DNA of 64,000 nucleotides from Pygmaiobacter massiliensis (lineage in GTDB: Bacteria; Bacillota; Clostridia; Oscillospirales; Ruminococcaceae): positions 124,001 through 188,000 of the forward strand of contig NZ_OAML01000002.1 in the NCBI RefSeq assembly GCF_900199435.1, read 5' to 3'. The notes under the pieces were generated by a model. It worked only from the letters and a program-made list of their open reading frames with translations. It was not told the origin of the DNA and ran no database searches. The translations under genes were made by a program, and so were the position numbers. Below, one piece after another: positions 46,258 through 54,009 of this stretch; position 1 is the first letter of the stretch, and the number at the start of each line of letters is the position of its first letter.

Positions 46258-47238
46258 TTGCAGAAAAAGAAAATTTATGCTTTTGTTACCGCCGCAGTTA
46301 TGGTAGCGGCAGCAATGGCACCGGTGCTTTATAGTACATCTATTCCAGAATGCGAGATCATCTATCAATCTAAAAAAGATTACGCGCCGACATTGCAGTG
46401 CTCAGGGATGGTAATTCCATCGTCGGCCAGCAAAGTTTCACTTAGCACGCCGCTTTTTGTAAAACAAACCTATGTGCGTAATGGCAGTTACGTAACCAAA
46501 GGGCAAAAGCTATTCGATGTGGACCGCGAAAAGATGGTCGCTTTGGCTGCGAGCGGCGCAGATGACGGGTTTGCGGCTTTGGAAGGAGAAGACTTCGGTA
46601 AACTTGTTTCAGTTTTAGGCTCTATGGACCAAACCACGCTCTCCGCCTCTGTTCCAGAAGCTGTATATGCTACAGACAACGGAACTGTGGTAGGATTTTC
46701 AGCGGAAGATGGCGCTATTCTGGCAGCCAATAGCACCGTGTGTTCTATCGCAAAAGGCTCTACGCACCAGTTACGCCTTACCATTCCAGAAGATCAGCTG
46801 GGAAGATTTGCAATTGGCAGTAAGGTCGTGTTTTCTCCGGTTGCATATAGCGACAGAGAGTATTATGGAGAGCTTAATGACTTGCCGGCCAACGTTCGTC
46901 GCCAGCTTACCACAACCGGCTATAAAAGCGTTGCAGACATTTATGTTACCGTGGATGCCGCGGATGAATACTTGACGGATGGCATGTCGGTGACCGCCAA
47001 GGTGCTTTTGCCGCAAGAAACCGGTTTAAATATTCTTCCGTATGAAGCCGTTTCTCAAGACGAAGAAGGGGAGTTTGTTTACACAGTGGAAAACGGGCAT
47101 ACCCAGAAACGATATATCATGACCGGCAGAGAATTTGATGATGGAATCGAGATTTGCGCAGGGCTACAAGATACGGAGGGCGTGGTTGCAAACGCGCAGG
47201 CAGTGAAAGCATCAGGAGAGTTGGTGCGTGTGCATTGA
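46258..47238 (+). CDS. MacA-like efflux adaptor (HlyD/MFP family)
   Basis: A 326-residue membrane fusion protein with one N-terminal membrane segment (about 5-25), a lipoyl-like domain (SLSTPLFVKQTYVRNGSYVTKGQKLFDVD) and a beta-barrel region. Normally it works with an ABC permease and ATPase. Only the permease gene follows. The start TTG 46258 is inferred from AAGGGGG 9 bases upstream. Confidence 0.82.
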   Translation: MQKKKIYAFVTAAVMVAAAMAPVLYSTSIPECEIIYQSKKDYAPTLQCSGMVIPSSASKVSLSTPLFVKQTYVRNGSYVTKGQKLFDVDREKMVALAASGADDGFAALEGEDFGKLVSVLGSMDQTTLSASVPEAVYATDNGTVVGFSAEDGAILAANSTVCSIAKGSTHQLRLTIPEDQLGRFAIGSKVVFSPVAYSDREYYGELNDLPANVRRQLTTTGYKSVADIYVTVDAADEYLTDGMSVTAKVLLPQETGLNILPYEAVSQDEEGEFVYTVENGHTQKRYIMTGREFDDGIEICAGLQDTEGVVANAQAVKASGELVRVH

Positions 47239-48425
47239 TCAAATCTGGATATGTTAGCTTAAAAAAGCGACTTTTGCCATACCGCACTGCCTGTATTTCG
47301 ATAGTAATTGGTGTATTTGCAGTTGTTTTGGTTTCGGTTATCTCTGCGGTAGGCAATACTATGATAGAAAAAGAGTTGGATAGCCTTGGGCTGGACAGCA
47401 TTGCCATCGGAACCAGCGACAGCGGGGAAGGAGAGAGCGTTTTAAATGAAGCCGTCTACGCGTCGGTTACTTCTGTTCCGGGAGTTGAAGCCAGTACGCC
47501 AGTTATTATGGATACCGGCACCTACCGGCTAGGCGCACAGGACGAAGCAAAAACAATTTTTTGGGGCATTTCTCAGAGCGCGCAAAACATTATAGCGCTA
47601 GATGTAGTGCACGGTCGGATGTTTAGCCCGGAAGAACTAAATAACGCTGAAAAAGTATGTCTGGTAGATGAATCTGTTGCACAAGCGGCATATCGGCGTA
47701 CGGATATTACCGGAAAAACAGTGATGCTCGAACTGAACGGAATTGCTGATGAGTATAAAATTGTTGGGGTAATTAAAGCCGGCAGCAGCTTGCTAAACAG
47801 CGTCACAGGCAGTATGATTCCTAATTTTATATATGTACCGTACACTACACTTTCTTTTTTTAGTGCGAAAAACGGATATGATCAGATTATAGTAAAGGCA
47901 AGTCCCGACCAGGATATTCAGACCGTAAAATCCAGCATTTCGCACACACTGGATACGTTTTCAACTGCTGAAATCCCACAGAACTTTCGCATGAATGATC
48001 TATTTAACCAGCGCCAAACTGTTAGCAGTATTGTAATGATTGCTTCTGCGGTTATGATGCTAATTGCAGGCGTGGCGCTTTTGGTAAGCGGTATTGCTGT
48101 GATGAACTCAGTAAGCAATGCTGTGCAAGTCCGCCGACGGGAAATCGGCATTAAAAAGAGTTTAGGCGCTTCCGTGCCGAAAATCTTGCTAGAGCTTATC
48201 GGTGATATTCTGACCGGAACGTTGCTTTCGGTAGCTGTCGGCATTTTTTTAGGCAGCAGTTTGCTAGCATGCATTATAACACTTGCAAATTTGCCATATC
48301 GTTGTAATACGCTTTTATTAGGTATTGGTATTGTAGCTATGGTTGTAATTGCATTATTATTTGGTATCGTACCAGCGTTACGGGCAGCCAAAATGAAGCC
48401 GGTAGATGCGTTGCGTGAAGAATAA
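47235..48425 (+). CDS. MacB-like ABC transporter permease (FtsX domain)
   Basis: About 396 residues, with a first membrane segment near residues 20-42, a large extracytoplasmic MacB-type core and three C-terminal membrane segments of the FtsX type. The EIGIKKSLGA and AAKMKPVDALREE signatures are typical of lipoprotein-release or MacB permeases. The start TTG 47235 overlaps the stop of the adaptor gene (TTGA). No ATP-binding subunit gene is adjacent, which is unusual. Confidence 0.82.
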   Translation: MIKSGYVSLKKRLLPYRTACISIVIGVFAVVLVSVISAVGNTMIEKELDSLGLDSIAIGTSDSGEGESVLNEAVYASVTSVPGVEASTPVIMDTGTYRLGAQDEAKTIFWGISQSAQNIIALDVVHGRMFSPEELNNAEKVCLVDESVAQAAYRRTDITGKTVMLELNGIADEYKIVGVIKAGSSLLNSVTGSMIPNFIYVPYTTLSFFSAKNGYDQIIVKASPDQDIQTVKSSISHTLDTFSTAEIPQNFRMNDLFNQRQTVSSIVMIASAVMMLIAGVALLVSGIAVMNSVSNAVQVRRREIGIKKSLGASVPKILLELIGDILTGTLLSVAVGIFLGSSLLACIITLANLPYRCNTLLLGIGIVAMVVIALLFGIVPALRAAKMKPVDALREE

Positions 48426-48486
48426 GCAAATAAGAGATAAAACGATGCGCAGTATGAGATAATAAATACACTGCGGCCAATAATAG

Positions 48487-48538
48487 AAAAACCTCTACAG
48501 CATTGCTTACTATAGCAAACATGAACTGTAGGGGTTTT
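48487..48538 (+). terminator. Terminator after the MacAB-like pair
   Basis: A 13-14 bp stem (48487-48500 with 48526-48538, one G-U) encloses a second inner hairpin (TTGCT/AGCAA); the tail is TTTTAC. From here to 48676 the sequence is AT-rich with no gene seen. Confidence 0.8.
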
Positions 48539-48676
48539 ACATAAAAAGTTTTATAAAAAACAGTTTAAAAACAATATCGCCAGAAGTACTAAAGCAATTA
48601 TTAATACTGAAATAATTAAATAATTAATTTAAATACCTAAAATAAAGCTTTATAAATCGCTGACATAAACCGAGGG

Positions 48677-48705
48677 TTGACTGTTAAGATAACCTGTGAT
48701 ATACT
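48677..48705 (+). promoter_or_regulatory. Sigma-A promoter upstream of palindrome A
   Basis: TTGACT (48677-48682), a 17-base spacer and TATACT (48700-48705). It points into the palindrome at 48721 and the small membrane protein gene. Because the recombinase gene carries the same palindrome directly before its ribosome binding site, this may be the recombinase's ancestral promoter. Confidence 0.75.
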
Positions 48706-48720
48706 ATTTTCACTTCCCTG

Positions 48721-48750
48721 TATTTCGCTAAACTTACATTTAGCGAAATA
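48721..48750. repeat. Palindrome A (Xer/dif-like site candidate, left)
   Basis: A perfect inverted repeat with 12-bp arms (TATTTCGCTAAA / TTTAGCGAAATA) around a 6-base centre CTTACA. Taking 11 bp of each arm plus the centre gives the 28-bp 11-6-11 layout of dif/Xer core sites. The sequence itself is not the standard Firmicute dif. It could instead be a transcription operator. Confidence 0.7.
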
Positions 48751-48778
48751 GTGCAACACAAAAGGAGAAGTGAAAAAC

Positions 48779-48922
48779 ATGCCTACCCCACCTCTTACAG
48801 CAGGCCTAATTATGTTTCTCTTAATTATAGGTGGCATCACACTAGCAGTAATGCACCTTATCCTCTTCTTTCGTTTCTACTGGATTATTAAAGACGAATA
48901 TTATCGCAGACGAAACCGATAA
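48779..48922 (+). CDS. 47-residue single-span membrane protein
   Basis: ATG 48779 opens a 47-codon frame preceded by AAAGGAG (48761-48767) and by the promoter at 48677. The protein has one long hydrophobic span (about residues 8-35) and a basic C-terminus (YYRRRNR). This is the general shape of filamentous-phage coat or minor coat proteins, but also of many small membrane proteins; no family is recognised. An in-frame GTG at 48770 is too close to the ribosome binding site. Confidence 0.6.
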   Translation: MPTPPLTAGLIMFLLIIGGITLAVMHLILFFRFYWIIKDEYYRRRNR

Positions 48923-48973
48923 ATCGCACAATGGCAACACTACCCCAAGAGCAAAACAAGAGCAAGATAAGCG

Positions 48974-49689
48974 CTACCGCGACCGTTTGCTAAACAGAGG
49001 TGTGCCGGAGCTTTTCGATTGCTGTAACTCTATCACCTGCCCCGACCCACGGATTTGGTCAGAAGCTGGCTTAAAACCAGACTGCGCAAGATTCTGAATC
49101 TTACGATATGTATCAAAACTAGAACGAAGCTCGTCGCTATGAACAAAGAAAAACATACGACGAGGCAACTTACGCTCTACAAGGCCATCATCACCAACCA
49201 CAGGCTTATAAACACGAACAATAGTCAAACAGCCAAAAAGAGTAAAAGGCTCATACAAAAAGGTAACCTGTTCCCTAATAGGTTTAGCTACACGGCCAAA
49301 AACCTGTGAGGTACCGATAATAATTTTACTTTGTTTACGTCGCCATTACGAATATCAGCCATAGGCAAAGAAGGCAAGGTAAAAGGAAAAGTACCACCAG
49401 TAGCAGCTGAAGAAGGAAACACAGCATCAAAAACCTTAGAAAAACTATCAAAAACAGAAAAAGGAATTTGAAGCCTAGCCTTTTGATACCCCTCACACAT
49501 AGTTACCAAGCCACCTACCACAGTCTTCATACCATCTGTTAAAACATCCCAAACATGAACGACTGCACGAGTTGTATCAGCACTAGAAGCAAACTTAATA
49601 CCACAGGCCGCAAGCATAGTACCAAGCACAACAATAGTACCAACACCAACCCTTACCGATAATATTATCCGGATCGCCAGCAGCAACAC
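48974..49689 (-). pseudogene. Frameshifted ORF of the integrated element
   Basis: Two minus-strand frames overlap. Frame one (49689-49288, 133 codons) has a hydrophobic N-terminal span (VGVGTIVVLGTMLAACG) and ends shortly after MADIRNGDVNKVK. Frame two is open from 49345 to 48974 but lacks a start at its 5' end (it has TTG at 49258). One extra A in the A4 run at 49327-49324 (minus) would join them, reading ...NGDVNKVK then IIIGTSQVFGRVAKP..., a continuous protein of about 238 residues. No family recognised. The 5' end of frame one lies inside the upstream SSB-like gene in another frame, suggesting a deletion junction as well. Confidence 0.5.
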
Positions 49690-49855
49690 GATTTAAAGTC
49701 GCCCAGACCTCCAGAGGAAGCCAAACACGTTCCACCTCATCGCCGAGACCACGATTAAGAGGAAACGGTGAAACACAATGAAGCGAAACTCCTTGCACAT
49801 GTTCCCCAGTCTTCTTACTCACATAATCAACGTTCCGAATTCCCACAATTTTCAT
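49595..49855 (-). CDS. Phage G5P-like single-stranded DNA-binding protein, possibly truncated
   Basis: An 86-residue protein starting MKIVGIRNVDYVSKKTGEH and continuing GVSLHCVSP, a pattern I associate with inovirus-type (gene V-like) ssDNA-binding proteins; this is from memory of family appearance, not a search. ATG 49855 has AAAGGTG 9 bases upstream. The last ~20 residues are an odd Trp/Tyr/Cys-rich run (WCWYYCC... ending LWY), which looks like out-of-frame reading into the next ORF, so the 3' end may be lost. First gene of a minus-strand unit, divergent from the RHH gene. Confidence 0.5.
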   Translation of the reverse strand: MKIVGIRNVDYVSKKTGEHVQGVSLHCVSPFPLNRGLGDEVERVWLPLEVWATLNRVAAGDPDNIIGKGWCWYYCCAWYYACGLWY

Positions 49856-49871
49856 ATTGACATTCACCTTT

Positions 49872-49973
49872 CAAAATAATATTTTGTAATACAGCGTATC
49901 ACAAGAAGATAATACAAAGTAATATTATAAAATACAAGACCCTCTTGACAAAAAATATTATTTTGTATTACAT
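49872..49973. promoter_or_regulatory. Divergent promoters with AT-rich operator palindromes
   Basis: Plus-strand promoter TTGACA (49945-49950), 17 bases, TTACAT (49968-49973) for the RHH gene. Minus-strand promoter TTGTAT (49937-49932), 17 bases, TATTAT (49914-49909) for the SSB-like gene. The palindrome CAAAATA-A-TATTTTG (49872-49886) lies in the SSB-like leader, and its near copy AAAATA-T-TATTTT (49952-49964) fills the RHH promoter spacer; both are followed by GTA(A/T)TACA. Good operator candidates for the RHH protein. Confidence 0.65.
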
Positions 49974-49996
49974 TGCATTACAAGGAAGGTGAGAAT

Positions 49997-50155
49997 ATGG
50001 ACAATTTCAACAAAGAGACAATCACTAAAACCATGAGGTTCGAAAAAGAACTTGCAGACAAAATCCAAGAACTCGCAATTGACAGCAAAAGAGACTTTAC
50101 AAAACAAGTAAAATTCATGTTGTCCGAATACCTCAAAATGAAAGAAAACAAGTAA
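49997..50155 (+). CDS. Ribbon-helix-helix (Arc-like) DNA-binding protein
   Basis: A 52-residue protein with the layout of Arc/MetJ-type repressors: a short beta strand (TITKTMRFEKE) then two helices (LADKIQELAIDS and FTKQVKFMLSEYLK). AAGGAAGG precedes ATG 49997. It has a consensus promoter containing a palindrome in the spacer, so autoregulation and control of the divergent SSB-like gene are likely by inference. Confidence 0.72.
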   Translation: MDNFNKETITKTMRFEKELADKIQELAIDSKRDFTKQVKFMLSEYLKMKENK

Positions 50156-50166
50156 CACGCACTAAG

Positions 50167-50193
50167 TCGCTAAATGTTCGTTATAGCAAAAAA
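50167..50193. repeat. Degenerate palindrome C
   Basis: TCGCTAAA, 7 bases, then TATAGCAAAAAA: the left arm equals that of palindromes A and B, and the right arm matches 9 of 12. It lies 30 bases left of palindrome B. Confidence 0.5.
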
Positions 50194-50223
50194 GCCCCCA
50201 GAGTCATAAACTCTGAGGGCTTT
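50191..50223. terminator. Strong hairpin between palindromes C and B
   Basis: A 14-position stem with one mismatch (50191-50204 with 50210-50223). On the minus strand six U follow; on the plus strand only GGGCTTTG. It may terminate the RHH transcript and shield the element from the recombinase gene. Confidence 0.75.
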
Positions 50224-50224
50224 G

Positions 50225-50254
50225 TCGCTAAACTTGAACCCATTTAGCGAAATA
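50225..50254. repeat. Palindrome B (Xer/dif-like site candidate, right)
   Basis: TCGCTAAA, centre CTTGAACCCA (10 bases), TTTAGCGAAATA. Both half-sites equal palindrome A over TCGCTAAACTT and TTTAGCGAAATA; only the centre differs in length and sequence. It lies 10 bases before the ribosome binding site of the recombinase gene. Confidence 0.7.
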
Positions 50255-50279
50255 ATATATTAAAAAAGGAGACGCCCAA

Positions 50280-51464
50280 ATGGCCAATTCTTCTTCTCTC
50301 CCCGGTGGTAAAAAACTTGACTTTGAGGATTGCTTCCCTATCTTAAAAGAATTCCTGAATTATGCGCTCGCTGTTCGCAGCCTTTCCAGTCGCACAGTTG
50401 ATGCTTACCATGTGGATTTACGTACTTTTTTTCGTTATTTAAAGCAGCTGCGCAATCCTTCATTAAAAGATGATAAATTAGAAGAAATTCAAATTTCTGA
50501 GATTGACCTCCCTTTTGTAAAATCGACTACAAAAGAAGAAATTTATGAATTTATCTACTACATTAACAAGGAACGCGGCAACTCACCCACTGCGCGTGCT
50601 CGCAAGCTTTGCAGTATTAAAGCGTTCTTCAAATACTGTGTTACCAAAAAGGCTTATTTCGAATACAACCCTTCTTTAGATATTGATGCGCCGGCATTAA
50701 AAAAGACATTGCCGAAATATCTTTCATTAGAAGAATGTATTGAATTGCTGCGTTCGGTAAAAACTGGCTTTACCGAACGAGACTTTTGTATTATTACATT
50801 GTTTTTAAATTGCGGTATGCGCCTCTCTGAGTTGGTCGGCATAAACATGACGGATTTCAAAGAAGGTAAAATCCGCATTCTCGGCAAAGGCAATAAAGAG
50901 CGAACCGTCTACTTAACACCTGCATGTCAAGATGCACTCGACGTCTACCTTGCGGCACGAGCACGCTTGCCGCAGTTGCAGGACCAACGGGCCCTATTTG
51001 TCTCTAACCGTGGTACGCGCCTGACAGGCCGCCGCGTCGAGCAAATCGTAGAAAGCTGCCTTGCCCAGGCTGGGCTTTCCGGCAAAGGCTATTCTCCTCA
51101 TAAGCTGCGCCACACGGCCGCTACTTTAATGTATCGCAGTGGCAATGCCGATGTATTGGCTTTGCAAGAAATCCTAGGGCACGAAAATGTTTCTACTACT
51201 CAAATCTATACCCACATTTCCCGAGAGCAGCTTGAAGAGGCTGTGAAGTCGTCTCCCCTTGCCAAAATGAAAATCAAGCCCAATCTCCCTCCGTCTATAT
51301 CAAACCACAAGCGCGCCACCGAGGAACAGCGCGAGGACTCCCTCCAGCAAGGCACCGCCGAGGCCGATGGAAGAGAACAGCACGAAACGGCTGAGCGTAT
51401 CGGAAATACTGATGGCATGATGGACGTTGCGGTGGAGCAAAATGGCTTCAAAGAGTCTGAGTGA
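50280..51464 (+). CDS. Xer-type tyrosine recombinase
   Basis: A 394-residue tyrosine recombinase. The SAM-like core-binding domain is at residues about 15-145 and contains the spacer insert common in clostridial single-Xer proteins. Catalytic residues are Arg in GMRLSEL, Lys in GKGNKER, H-x2-R in HKLRHTAA, His in LGHENVSTTQ and the nucleophile Tyr310 in IYTHIS. Known Xer proteins end about 20-30 residues after the Tyr; here 84 residues follow, hydrophilic and low in structure, and the last 54 codons lie antisense to the spoIIM-like gene. AAAAGGAG precedes ATG 50280. Likely the resident chromosome-dimer recombinase, or an element integrase. Confidence 0.88.
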   Translation: MANSSSLPGGKKLDFEDCFPILKEFLNYALAVRSLSSRTVDAYHVDLRTFFRYLKQLRNPSLKDDKLEEIQISEIDLPFVKSTTKEEIYEFIYYINKERGNSPTARARKLCSIKAFFKYCVTKKAYFEYNPSLDIDAPALKKTLPKYLSLEECIELLRSVKTGFTERDFCIITLFLNCGMRLSELVGINMTDFKEGKIRILGKGNKERTVYLTPACQDALDVYLAARARLPQLQDQRALFVSNRGTRLTGRRVEQIVESCLAQAGLSGKGYSPHKLRHTAATLMYRSGNADVLALQEILGHENVSTTQIYTHISREQLEEAVKSSPLAKMKIKPNLPPSISNHKRATEEQREDSLQQGTAEADGREQHETAERIGNTDGMMDVAVEQNGFKESE

Positions 51465-51896
51465 TACCGAAAGCGATTGTGCAGAAAAGATAACCAATAC
51501 TAAGCCCTGCATTACGTTAGGAATCCATAAAAGCAGACAATAAACAAGAATGCCTTTTGCACCGCTTTGCAAATAAAGTGTTGCAGCAATTAGCCCAGAT
51601 GCGATGCCCTTTAAAAGAGGTATCGTGCAAATAAAGGGCGTGCCAATGCAGGAAAGGGAAAAAATCACCAGTAAAAGGTGAAAAAAGATTACGGACAAAA
51701 AAGAAATCGAAAATACCGATAGAAAGTCCGCGTTAAAATGATCGCTTAAGTATCCTTTTATGTAATAGGCAAAATACCCGGTGCCAGATTTGACGCTGCT
51801 GCTTGCATAAACACCACCAAGCCCTAGGCCGATTCCATACATCACGATCATCAATAGCGGCATGGTTGCTTCGATTACACTACTTTTTCTTTTCAC
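51300..51896 (-). CDS. Stage II sporulation protein M-like membrane protein
   Basis: A 198-residue polytopic protein of the SpoIIM family, with about five membrane segments and the motif GIxSGLIAATLYLQSGAKGI near the middle. SpoIIM is part of the SpoIIDMP engulfment complex. GTG 51896 has GTGAGG 8 bases upstream. Its 3' end overlaps the recombinase gene by 165 bases in the opposite orientation. Confidence 0.78.
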   Translation of the reverse strand: MKRKSSVIEATMPLLMIVMYGIGLGLGGVYASSSVKSGTGYFAYYIKGYLSDHFNADFLSVFSISFLSVIFFHLLLVIFSLSCIGTPFICTIPLLKGIASGLIAATLYLQSGAKGILVYCLLLWIPNVMQGLVLVIFSAQSLSVSLRLFEAILLHRNVHHAISISDTLSRFVLFSSIGLGGALLEGVLALFLGGALVV

Positions 51897-51901
51897 AAAT
51901 A

Positions 51902-51970
51902 AAACCTCACTCTTGCAATCCTTGTATCCTTTCGGGTTCGGTACAAGCTTATGCGTACAGGGTGAGGTTT
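51902..51970 (-). promoter_or_regulatory. Structured hairpin sequestering the spoIIM-like ribosome binding site
   Basis: A 9-bp outer stem (51970-51962 with 51910-51902) encloses CTTGTA/TACAAG pairing (51947-51942 with 51926-51921). The 3' arm GTGAGG is the ribosome binding site of the spoIIM-like gene. It may act as terminator for the gene before, as a translational switch, or both. No known riboswitch recognised. Confidence 0.55.
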
Positions 51971-51983
51971 ATTCGTTTTGCCA

Positions 51984-52394
51984 TTAGTGGCGGCGTTTGC
52001 TCTTTTCTTTTTGAGACATACCCAGGTAGCCGCCAGCAGCGCCCGCGACCAAAAGCAGCACCAAACGCAACAGAGCCAGTGCAGAAAACTCGCTATTGCC
52101 CGTAACCAGTGCCAGTAAAATAAGAATAGCAAAAAAGACAAAGCCGAGCGCAGCGCCAAGCAGCAGCCCGCGCTCTCCCCTTGCCACAGACAGCGTATAG
52201 GCACCGCCTGCAACGCCCAAGCAGGATATAATCATGCTAAAAGGCACAAGGAGATCTCTCGAAATATCTGATTTGCACAACACGATAGAAAACAGGCAAA
52301 GAAACCCTGCTGTGACCACAAAGCAAACCACAGCACCACCAATATAAACCGGCAACACGCTGTTACCGGTGCGAACAGCAGACTTTTTTGACAT
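51984..52394 (-). CDS. TIGR04086-family membrane protein
   Basis: A 136-residue protein with four predicted membrane segments and a basic C-terminus (SQKEKSKRRH). This family is usually encoded beside yajC in clostridia, as here. Function unknown. ATG 52394 with GGGGGTG 7 bases upstream. Confidence 0.78.
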   Translation of the reverse strand: MSKKSAVRTGNSVLPVYIGGAVVCFVVTAGFLCLFSIVLCKSDISRDLLVPFSMIISCLGVAGGAYTLSVARGERGLLLGAALGFVFFAILILLALVTGNSEFSALALLRLVLLLVAGAAGGYLGMSQKEKSKRRH

Positions 52395-52444
52395 AAAAAA
52401 GCACCCCCAAACACTACTTACTCAATAGTATTGGAGGCGCTTTT
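52395..52444 (-). terminator. Terminator after yajC carrying the next ribosome binding site
   Basis: On the minus strand a stem AAGCGCCTCCAA with TTGGGGGTGCTT (G-U pairs and inner TACTA/TAGTG pairing) ends in U6 immediately before the ATG of the TIGR04086 gene. GGGGGTG in its 3' arm is that gene's ribosome binding site. Confidence 0.75.
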
Positions 52445-52460
52445 ATTTTATTCGTCTAAA

Positions 52461-52772
52461 TTAGTCGACAACCAGTTTCTCTACGTCCTGAATAGCCCAT
52501 CTTTTGAAGCGAATGCGGGTACGATCGGTGCCGGTTTCGATAACAACGGTGTCATCTTTGATTGCAACCACGCGGCCCACAATGCCGCCGATGGTAGTGA
52601 TGCCATCACCGATATCCAGAGAGTTACGCATATCTGCAAGCTGCTTGTCCTTCTTTTTCTGAGGACGGATCATCATGAAATACATGATGGCCATGACAGC
52701 AGCAAAAGGAAGAATCATGGACAGCAAACTGCCGGCAGTACTTGCCTGAGCCTGTAAAAAAATCGGAAACAT
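52461..52772 (-). CDS. yajC: Preprotein translocase subunit YajC
   Basis: A 103-residue single-span protein of the Sec holo-translocon. One membrane segment (about 18-36) is followed by the conserved YFMMIRPQKKKDKQ motif and a soluble domain. Next to tgt and queA, its classic neighbours. Confidence 0.95.
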   Translation of the reverse strand: MFPIFLQAQASTAGSLLSMILPFAAVMAIMYFMMIRPQKKKDKQLADMRNSLDIGDGITTIGGIVGRVVAIKDDTVVIETGTDRTRIRFKRWAIQDVEKLVVD

Positions 52773-52857
52773 ATTGGGACACCCTCCTAAAATTGAATTG
52801 CATACATTTAAGCAATATTGTAATTATAACAAAAATTTTTAGATGCTGCAATAGGTT

Positions 52858-54009
<1,152 letters not shown>

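Noticed and set aside
48721-48750. Calling palindrome A a standard dif site
   Set aside because: The 11-6-11 layout fits, but the bases do not match the known Firmicute dif consensus, so it is reported only as a Xer/dif-like candidate.
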